Below the pieces are notes generated by a model. It did no database searches, had not been told where the DNA came from, and saw nothing but the letters and a program-made list of their open reading frames with translations. 9,639 bases of DNA from JBBRVP01 sp038246785 (GTDB taxonomy: Bacteria; Actinomycetota; Actinomycetes; Jiangellales; Jiangellaceae): positions 1-9,639 of the forward strand of contig JBBRVP010000065.1 of the NCBI GenBank assembly GCA_038246785.1, read 5' to 3'. Made by a program: the position numbers and the translations under genes. This document shows positions 1 to 5,756 of the stretch, piece after piece. Position 1 is the first letter of the stretch. Each line of letters starts with the position of its first letter.

Positions 1-23
1 CCGGACTACCTGCGGCCGGCCGC
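1..23. other. Left edge: partial spacer or array flank
   Basis: These 23 bases precede the first recognisable repeat. They are shorter than a spacer here (35-39 nt), so they may be the end of a further spacer or the start of the trailer-side flank. Positions 12-23 form a perfect 12-bp palindrome, GCGGCCGGCCGC. No gene is visible. The sequence may be unreliable, because the other edge of the window is clearly corrupted. Confidence 0.4.
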
Positions 24-59
24 GCCGCAAGGGAGCCCCGCCTGAACGCCGGGGAGCTC
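24..59 (-). repeat. Degenerate leader-distal CRISPR repeat
   Basis: This copy differs from the consensus at three plus-strand positions: 31 (T to G), 49 (A to C) and 58 (A to T). The change at 49 lies in the stem and would break its innermost pair. A decayed repeat is typical of the oldest, leader-distal end of an array, which agrees with a leader on the cas2 side. The alternative is poor base calls, because it sits 24 bases from the window edge. Confidence 0.75.
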
Positions 60-1298
60 GAGCCGGCCGCCGTCATGCGCCACGAGCACGACGGACGCCG
101 CAATGGAGCCCCGCCTGAACGACGGGGAGCACGCGGACCTCGCGGCCGAGCGTGACGACAATGCCCAGCCGCAATGGAGCCCCGCCTGAACGACGGGGAG
201 CACCCCAGATGACACCGCCATGCTGGCCGTCATAGACGGTGCCGCAATGGAGCCCCGCCTGAACGACGGGGAGCACCGGTGGCGCGCAGCCGCTGCCGCA
301 CCTGCTCGTCGGTGCCGCAATGGAGCCCCGCCTGAACGACGGGGAGCACCGCCGGCACGGCGTTCACCGCGCCGGCCGCGAGCGCGGTGCCGCAATGGAG
401 CCCCGCCTGAACGACGGGGAGCACGTGCCGTGGCGTCCCGCCGCTTTGACCCGTCGAATCGCCGCAATGGAGCCCCGCCTGAACGACGGGGAGCACTGAT
501 CGCCTCGACTGGCGGTGCCGCTCACGTGACCGCGCCGCAATGGAGCCCCGCCTGAACGACGGGGAGCACGTCGCGGGGCTCCAGGTAGCCGTAGGCCATC
601 TTGACCCGGCCGCAATGGAGCCCCGCCTGAACGACGGGGAGCACCATGAGGCCAAATGCCGGAACAACACTACCGGAGATGCCGCAATGGAGCCCCGCCT
701 GAACGACGGGGAGCACCGCGCTGCCGGTCGGTGAGGGGCGTATCCGGGTCACGCCGCAATGGAGCCCCGCCTGAACGACGGGGAGCACGGGCACCCGTTC
801 GCGGGTATCCCACGCCGGCATCATCTGGCCGCAATGGAGCCCCGCCTGAACGACGGGGAGCACCTGGGGACTGCCTTCGACGTGCGAAACCAGGACGTGA
901 TGCCGCAATGGAGCCCCGCCTGAACGACGGGGAGCACTATCGATGAGGACTCCCCTGACGGTGTTCTCCTCGTGCCGCAATGGAGCCCCGCCTGAACGAC
1001 GGGGAGCACCTGATAGGACGAGATCAAGACCTCGGCGCCGTCCGTGCCGCAATGGAGCCCCGCCTGAACGACGGGGAGCACCCCGAGTCGACGAGCGTCT
1101 TGATCTGCTTCTTCTGCGCCGCAATGGAGCCCCGCCTGAACGACGGGGAGCACTGTCGTTGCCCTTGCCGACCTCATTGCGGATGTTCTTGCCGCAATGG
1201 AGCCCCGCCTGAACGACGGGGAGCACCCGAATGTCCGCCCGGATCGCCTGCTTACCCTCGACGCCGCAATGGAGCCCCGCCTGAACGACGGGGAGCAC
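24..1298 (-). CRISPR. CRISPR array, 18 repeats of 36 nt and 17 spacers
   Basis: The 36-nt repeat on the plus strand begins GCCGCAATGG and ends GGGGAGCAC. Repeats start at 24, 97, 168, 241, 314, 389, 461, 534, 609, 681, 753, 828, 902, 974, 1046, 1118, 1191 and 1263. By eye, 17 are identical and only the first is degenerate. Spacers are 35-39 nt. Read on the minus strand, the inferred crRNA sense, the repeat starts GTGCTCCCCG and folds into a 7-bp stem (CCCCGTC with GGCGGGG, one U-G wobble) around the loop GTTCA. A 12-nt tail ending ATTGCGGC follows. Type I Cas6 enzymes usually leave an 8-nt 5' handle, which here would be AUUGCGGC; this is inference. The array is directly downstream of cas2 in a type I-G operon, so its crRNAs should serve that effector. 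Leftward transcription is inferred from the handle, the degenerate distal repeat and the leader position. Confidence 0.98.
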
Positions 1299-1302
1299 GG
1301 CT

Positions 1303-1339
1303 CGCTCATCGTACCCATGCTGACCTGCGGCGATGAGCG
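1303..1339. repeat. Leader inverted repeat next to first CRISPR repeat
   Basis: CGCTCATCG at 1303-1311 is the exact reverse complement of CGATGAGCG at 1331-1339, with 19 nt between. The left arm ends 4 nt from the leader-proximal repeat. It could be a protein-binding site that guides spacer integration, or a hairpin in the 5' part of the pre-crRNA. No T-run follows, so a Rho-independent terminator is unlikely. Confidence 0.7.
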
Positions 1340-1418
1340 GCCGCGCGAGCGGTGCCGGCTGCGATGCCGTGTGTTGCCACTCTGGAGTTGCAAACCACCT
1401 CATCCATGCGGCCTGACC

Positions 1419-1432
1419 AGCCCGCGAGGGCT
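1419..1432. repeat. Short GC hairpin downstream of cas2
   Basis: AGCCC and GGGCT form a 5-bp stem around the 4-nt loop GCGA on the plus strand (TCGC on the minus strand). It lies about 42-55 nt after the cas2 stop. There is no following U-tract on the minus strand, so it may only stabilise or pause the cas transcript, or have no function. Confidence 0.35.
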
Positions 1433-1473
1433 TCACGCTCACACTGCCCGATGAGCCAGTGCTCGCGCCAGGA

Positions 1474-1761
1474 TCACACTACGGTGGGCCCGGTGGACGG
1501 CAACCTCCGCGGCGTCCCCAGCACGTTCACCGGCGCGCTGCTCGAGACGTCGCCGAGGTCGATCCAGACGACCGAGTCCTCACCGAGCCGGACGACGTCC
1601 AACACCGCGGACCGCCACCGCGTGAGCTCGACGCCGGACAGGTCGCACAGGAAGACCGAGTACTGCAGGCGCGTCCCGTACGACTTCATCACCTTGATGA
1701 CGCGCCGAAGCCGCTTAGGGTCGGCGATGTCGTACGCCACCAGAAAGCGTCGCCGGGCCAT
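1474..1761 (-). CDS. cas2: CRISPR adaptation protein Cas2
   Basis: This encodes a 95-residue Cas2, the usual size. Cas2 is the small ferredoxin-fold dimer that bridges two Cas1 dimers in the complex inserting new spacers at the leader end. The N-terminal strand FLVAYDI (residues 6-12) carries the conserved Asp11, and the typical core YGTRLQYSVFLCDLS follows at 28-42. The ATG at 1761 is preceded by GGTGA (1768-1772) with a 6-nt gap, and the TGA of that motif is the stop codon of cas4-cas1. Cas2 is thus probably translated by the same ribosomes or by reinitiation. It is the last gene before the leader. The role of Asp11 as a nuclease residue is not needed for integration in characterised systems, so a structural role is the safe call. 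Confidence 0.97.
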   Translation of the reverse strand: MARRRFLVAYDIADPKRLRRVIKVMKSYGTRLQYSVFLCDLSGVELTRWRSAVLDVVRLGEDSVVWIDLGDVSSSAPVNVLGTPRRLPSTGPTVV

Positions 1762-1767
1762 CGCTGT

Positions 1768-3423
1768 TCACCGGGTCGTCATGGGGACGTACTCCTCCAG
1801 CTCGCCGATCATGACAGCGGCGAGGATGCGCGCCTGGACGTCGATGACACGCCGGTAGCTGATCTTGTACCGGAAGACAGGGTGGGTGACGCGGGTGTCG
1901 AGTCTGCGCTCGTACGCCCGGATCACCCGCCGCCGGCCTTCCGGTGTGAGGCTGACCGACGACCCTCGGCGGACGAAGTCGTGCTCGTCCACCTCGCCAT
2001 TGTTGAGCAGACCGACCACCACGGAGTCCGCGATGAGGGGACGGAACTCCTCCATGAGGTCGAGGGCGAGCGCCGGCCGGCCGAAGCGTGGTCGATGCAG
2101 GACCCCGATGAACGGGTCCAGGCCGACACCGATGCAGACGGCCACGATGTCCTTGAGGAGCAGCGCGTAGACGAACGACAGCAGGCTGTTGACCGGATCC
2201 GGTGCCGGTCGACGTGCGCGACCGTGAGCCTCGAACTGCGAGGCCAGCGCATAGCGGGTGGCGCCGAACATGTCTGTGAACCGGTCGAAGTACAGCCGGG
2301 CCGCCGTCCCTTCGTACCCGAGCAGTGCGGGTACAGACGGGCAGCGGGCGGCCTCGCGAGCCAGACTCGCCAGCGTCGCCACCTCGTCGGCGACGTCGAT
2401 GCGGGCGTTGCGCCGCAGCAGCGTCCGCGCGTTCTGGATCTTGCCGGCGATCATCGCGGCGGCGATCCCCTCGCCACCGCGGCCGTGAGTCAGCACCTGC
2501 CGCCGCCGCAGCTCGACGTAGCGCGACGGCTCTCCCTGTGCCCAGCCCCGCAGCCATCCGCCGTAGCTGAACCACAGGACCGGACAGCCGGCGGTCCACA
2601 GCCGAGCCAAGGCCTCGCTGGACACCTGGACGTGCCCGAAGAGACTGAGCTGGGAGACGTCGATGAGGCGTACGTCCTCCAGCAGCTCGCGCTTCTTCCG
2701 GATCTCCAGCCGGCCGCCCTTGACGCCGACGGACGCTCCCTGCTCGGTCACGTAGACAGGGCGGTCGTCGGGGTCGCGTGGAACGATGCGGCGCGGCGGC
2801 CGCTCCGCCCGCTGCAGCAACGCGTTCGTCTCGTCCGGCAGGCACAAGCCCACGAGCGAGCAGCGCGGGCACTTGGGACTGTCGACGAGCGGCAGCGGGG
2901 GCCGCGCACCGTGGGCGACGACCCGCGCCTCCCCCACCAGTTCAGTGACCCTCGCCTCCAGGTCGTCCGCCATCGCCACCGCGACGCGCTGGTTCGTCGA
3001 GGCGTAGTAGACGATGCCCTCGTCGACCCGGAACCCGGCCCGCCGCAGCAGCACCGCCTGGACCTGGAGCTGGGCGAGGTCAGCCGGCCACGGCTGGGAG
3101 TCGGCCGCCGGCGAACCCTTCTTAAAGTCGACCGGCACAACCGCACCGCCGCGCCCTTCGATCCGGTCGATCACCGCGATGAGGCCCAGCTCTGGGTCGT
3201 CGAGCCGGAGCGCCCGCACCTCACGCAGCAGGTCCGCGGCCTCCGGCGTGGGCATCCGCCCGGCCTCCTGGTCGACGACCCGGTGCGCGAAGCGGCCCTC
3301 CTCGGTGTCGTCGCTGTCGGCCCACCGGTGGTCGACCCACTCGAGGTAGAACAGCCGCGGGCAGTAGACGTACTCGTTGAGCATGCGGGCCGGCAGGTAT
3401 GTCGGCACCTCCTCGACCTCCAT
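1768..3423 (-). CDS. cas4-cas1: Cas4-Cas1 fusion protein
   Basis: This 551-residue protein joins a Cas4 nuclease (about 1-205) to a Cas1 integrase (about 220-551). The Cas4 part has the four cysteines expected for an iron-sulfur cluster: Cys21 in CPRLFYLEW, then Cys185, Cys188 and Cys194. It also has RecB-type nuclease residues His47, Asp86, Asp99 and Lys101 (VDFKKG). The Cas1 part has the metal-binding set: Glu371 in LLGYEG, His443 in VLHRPRFG, and the acidic DLMEEFRP segment from Asp455. Both halves therefore look active. Such fusions are typical of type I-G; Cas4 trims prespacers and checks the PAM while Cas1 joins them to the array. The ATG at 3423 lies 4 nt after the csb2 stop and has only a weak ribosome site, suggesting coupling. 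The N-terminus PARMLNEYVYCPRLFYLEW is family-like, which supports this start. Confidence 0.97.
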   Translation of the reverse strand: MEVEEVPTYLPARMLNEYVYCPRLFYLEWVDHRWADSDDTEEGRFAHRVVDQEAGRMPTPEAADLLREVRALRLDDPELGLIAVIDRIEGRGGAVVPVDFKKGSPAADSQPWPADLAQLQVQAVLLRRAGFRVDEGIVYYASTNQRVAVAMADDLEARVTELVGEARVVAHGARPPLPLVDSPKCPRCSLVGLCLPDETNALLQRAERPPRRIVPRDPDDRPVYVTEQGASVGVKGGRLEIRKKRELLEDVRLIDVSQLSLFGHVQVSSEALARLWTAGCPVLWFSYGGWLRGWAQGEPSRYVELRRRQVLTHGRGGEGIAAAMIAGKIQNARTLLRRNARIDVADEVATLASLAREAARCPSVPALLGYEGTAARLYFDRFTDMFGATRYALASQFEAHGRARRPAPDPVNSLLSFVYALLLKDIVAVCIGVGLDPFIGVLHRPRFGRPALALDLMEEFRPLIADSVVVGLLNNGEVDEHDFVRRGSSVSLTPEGRRRVIRAYERRLDTRVTHPVFRYKISYRRVIDVQARILAAVMIGELEEYVPMTTR

Positions 3424-3427
3424 CGGG

Positions 3428-4822
3428 CTACCGCGGCTTGAACAGGCCGAAGCCGAAGTGGCTCAGCCTCCCGAGGACTAGCGGGCCACCGATGCCGGAC
3501 TCCAGCGTGAGGCGAAGACGGAAGCCCTCCCTCCGCTGCGCCATCGTCTGCTTCATCCGGTAGCGGCGGTGCCGCCGGGCCCAACCGTCGACGTCCGGCA
3601 GCACCTCGAGGTCGGCGGGCGGCGGCAGCCGGCGGTAGCGCAGCTCGAAGCCCAGGTCCTCGAGCAGCCAGTCGTGAAGGCTCCCTTTCCGGTGCCGCAC
3701 GGGCAAGTACGGCGTACGGGTTTCCCAGGTCGACGTGCCCGTCGACACCAGCTCCGGGAGCACGTCGGGCGCTCCGCCGGCCGCGACGAGGAACAGCGAT
3801 CCGGCGCGGAAGCCCTCCGGCGTGTAGTCGGCCGGCCCCCGCAGGCGCCGGTGCGCCAGGATCGCGGACATGACCTCAGCAGGGGCGCCACCGGGCACCC
3901 ACAAGGCGAGGTCCTGCACGTCCTCCGAAGATCCTTGGCCGCTGCCCAGCCACAGCCAGTGAGCGTGGCGGTGGTCGTCGTGCACCTTCTCCGTGCCTTG
4001 CCTGCCGACGATCTCCGCCGGGGCAGTGATGCCATGACGTTCCACCTGCCGCAGCGCGCCGGACCGCAGCAGGTCCGTCGCCAGCACGCCGTAGCGAGCC
4101 ATGAAGGGCGCGGCCGTGTCGAGCGTCCAGCGAAGCACCTCGACCGGTCGCTGCCGCGGCGGTGTCGCCGCGACCTCGGTGGCAACCGGAGACTCGTACG
4201 CCACCCAGCGCGACCCCGGTGGGATGAGGCGCCGCTGGCGGCGCAGGCCCGTCGGTGACACCTCCAGCTGCTCGCGGGTCACGCCGGGGGCCGGGGCGAG
4301 CAGCCGTGTGCCGTCCGCGTCCGAGCCCGGGCGCCACCATGACTCATCCACGGGCGGCTCGTCGTCGACCAGCGCTACCTCGCAGACGGACTCCGATCGG
4401 CCGAGGTAGGGCACGAGCTCGGCGAGCTTGCCGAGGGCCGTGCGCGCGTCGGCGTCCAGCTGCGCCTCCGGCCAGCGCACGAGCAGCGGCTCACCTGCAG
4501 GTACGAGCAGGAACGGGTCGAGCGTCAGGTCCGTGGACCCGGTATTTCCCTTCCGGTGAGCCAGATCCGGCAGGTAGTGCCGGGTGTGTCCGGGACGGGT
4601 CGGCGGAGTGCGGTAGACCAGCGCACCGGACAACTCGTGCACGATTTGGTCGACAACGTCGGCCGACAGCTCGGGCCAGCGCAGGTGCCACGTGGCGAGC
4701 AGCGCCCGCAGCAGACGCCACGGGCTGGGGGGCCAATCCGTAGCCCCCTCGTTGACGGTGCGGTCCCAGGGCGTCGCGTGGTAGCGGCCGAGTGGGAAAC
4801 GCAGCGCGAGCGTGACGCCCAC
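3428..4822 (-). CDS. csb2: Csb2, Cas5-Cas6 fusion of the type I-G effector
   Basis: This is the GSU0054-type protein (464 residues from the chosen start) that combines Cas5 and Cas6 roles. It should bind the crRNA 5' end in the effector and cleave repeat RNA. Signature N-terminal blocks are FPLGRYHATPW (about residues 9-19) and NEGATDWPPSPWRLLRAL (24-41). The C-terminus holds a Cas6-like glycine-rich loop, GGPLVLG followed by HFGFGLFKP (about 445-463). A histidine cluster (His281, 284, 286, 288 in VHDDHRHAHW) may include the RNase residue, but I cannot assign it. I chose GTG at 4822: AGGTGA lies 4 nt upstream, the start is 4 nt after the csb1 stop, and the protein then begins just before the conserved block. 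An in-frame ATG at 4849 would add nine residues, MSCGPAGDA, and overlap csb1 by 23 nt. Confidence 0.94.
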   Translation of the reverse strand: MGVTLALRFPLGRYHATPWDRTVNEGATDWPPSPWRLLRALLATWHLRWPELSADVVDQIVHELSGALVYRTPPTRPGHTRHYLPDLAHRKGNTGSTDLTLDPFLLVPAGEPLLVRWPEAQLDADARTALGKLAELVPYLGRSESVCEVALVDDEPPVDESWWRPGSDADGTRLLAPAPGVTREQLEVSPTGLRRQRRLIPPGSRWVAYESPVATEVAATPPRQRPVEVLRWTLDTAAPFMARYGVLATDLLRSGALRQVERHGITAPAEIVGRQGTEKVHDDHRHAHWLWLGSGQGSSEDVQDLALWVPGGAPAEVMSAILAHRRLRGPADYTPEGFRAGSLFLVAAGGAPDVLPELVSTGTSTWETRTPYLPVRHRKGSLHDWLLEDLGFELRYRRLPPPADLEVLPDVDGWARRHRRYRMKQTMAQRREGFRLRLTLESGIGGPLVLGRLSHFGFGLFKPR

Positions 4823-4826
4823 TGCA

Positions 4827-4832
4827 TCACCT
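4827..4832 (-). promoter_or_regulatory. Ribosome binding site favouring the csb2 GTG start
   Basis: AGGTGA on the minus strand lies 4 nt before GTG 4822 (7 nt counted from AGG), and its TGA is the csb1 stop codon. The alternative ATG at 4849 has GGTGA only 3 nt away, which is closer than ideal. This favours the GTG start. Confidence 0.55.
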
Positions 4833-5756
4833 GCCGGTCCACACGACATCGTTCACCGGGCCGAGGTCGCCACTGCAGGCCCGGATCGCCGCCTGGACCC
4901 GCTGCGTCGCCGGCTCGAGCTCGGGGAGCGCCGCGCCGGTGACGCCGCTGACCTCCAGATCGCACGCCGTCCGCAGGCGCAGCCCTCCGGAGAACAGCGA
5001 AGCGAGCTCGAAGTCGATCAGCGCCTCCAGCAGCTCGATGCCGGCATCTCCGAGGCCGTAGCTGCGGATCTGCTCCGAGTCAACGGTCAGGTACGCCACG
5101 ATCGAGGCCGCGGTGTACTCGGTGCGATGGTGCGGCACCATCCCGTACCCGCGTGCGGTGGCCCCCGCCTCGGCCGTGTTGATGACGGAGTCCTTCTTCA
5201 CCCCACCCGACACGGCGGGTCGCACGTCGTGCGCCTCGACGAAGCAGGCGACGGCGCGGGCGACCTTGGGCTGCCATGGCCACTTCTGCTGGGCGAAGAA
5301 CACGCCGTGCACGAGGGACACGGGATCCAGGGCGAACACCGCCGCGGCAACCCGACGGTAGTCCAGCGGCTCGCCCTTGACGAGCCCGAGCCGACCGGGC
5401 AACACCTCCACGCCCTTTCCGCCGTCGAGGGTCCCCTCCATGACGTAGGCGGATGCGAGGCGGTGGGCTTCCAGCCTGCTGGAGGTGAGGACGACGCCGT
5501 TGGCATCGACGATGCGGACGTACGGCAGTCCGTCGAGCGCAGCGACCTGCGTGCCGGCCGCGACGTCCCACGTGGTCTGCTCGAGATGGTTGGCCATGGA
5601 CTGCACCGACTCGACGAGCAGGGCGTCTTCCCAGCCACCCTTGCCGTCCGGCGCTGTGAACGTCGCGGCGCCGAGGTCCGGGAACCCGGTGGGCTGGAAC
5701 CGGGTGCCGGCGACGGGGGTGAGCTCGATCTTGCGGACGGCGCGACCGGTGGTCAT
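4827..5756 (-). CDS. csb1: Csb1, Cas7-type backbone subunit (type I-G)
   Basis: This 309-residue protein belongs to the GSU0053/Csb1 family, the Cas7 subunit that coats the crRNA spacer in several copies and makes the helical backbone of the effector. Visible blocks are RFQPTGFPDLGAA (19-31), EDALLVESVQSMANHLE (43-59), SRLEAHRLASAYVMEG (93-108), DPVSLVHGVFFA (144-155) and SGGVKKDSV (183-191). The last two are characteristic of the family. The ATG at 5756 overlaps the csx17 stop as ATGA and is preceded by AGGAGG at 5764-5769 with a 7-nt gap, a strong ribosome site matching the need for many copies of this subunit. The reading frame stays open a further 60 codons upstream, but that Arg-rich stretch is only the shadow of csx17. 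The stop lies 4 nt before the csb2 GTG. Confidence 0.96.
   Translation of the reverse strand: MTTGRAVRKIELTPVAGTRFQPTGFPDLGAATFTAPDGKGGWEDALLVESVQSMANHLEQTTWDVAAGTQVAALDGLPYVRIVDANGVVLTSSRLEAHRLASAYVMEGTLDGGKGVEVLPGRLGLVKGEPLDYRRVAAAVFALDPVSLVHGVFFAQQKWPWQPKVARAVACFVEAHDVRPAVSGGVKKDSVINTAEAGATARGYGMVPHHRTEYTAASIVAYLTVDSEQIRSYGLGDAGIELLEALIDFELASLFSGGLRLRTACDLEVSGVTGAALPELEPATQRVQAAIRACSGDLGPVNDVVWTGR

Larger units (their letters stand above)
1299..1473 (-). promoter_or_regulatory. CRISPR leader between cas2 and the array
   Basis: These 175 bases between the cas2 stop and the first intact repeat hold no convincing gene. Leaders of this position and size normally carry the array promoter and the sequence read by the Cas1-Cas2 integrase. 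The sequence shows a perfect 9-bp inverted repeat beside the array (1303-1311 with 1331-1339), a short GC hairpin (1419-1432), a weak 5-bp inverted repeat (1442-1446 with 1457-1461), and four copies of CTCATC/GATGAG in alternating orientation at 1305, 1332, 1399 and 1450. The stretch 1374-1405 is less GC-rich than its surroundings. I could not identify a convincing -35/-10 pair. The leader role is inferred from position and array polarity. Confidence 0.75.

Noticed and set aside
1365..1395. Possible sigma-70 type promoter in the leader on the minus strand (TTGCAA as -35)
   Set aside because: No acceptable -10 element lies about 17 nt downstream, and TTGCAA matches only 4 of 6 positions of the consensus.
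6..1442. Open frames across the array on both strands
   Set aside because: Their translations repeat the same repeat-derived peptides, such as VLPVVQAGLHCG or NGAPPERRGA. They are CRISPR repeats, not proteins.
1442..1461. Inverted repeat CACTG/CAGTG just after cas2 as a terminator
   Set aside because: The stem is only 5 bp with a 10-nt loop and no U-tract follows, so termination is not supported.
1459..3441. Plus-strand open frame of 660 codons
   Set aside because: It lies opposite cas4-cas1 and cas2, both of which have clear family motifs. Its translation is low-complexity, rich in Asp, Arg, Gly and Pro, as expected for an antisense frame in GC-rich DNA.
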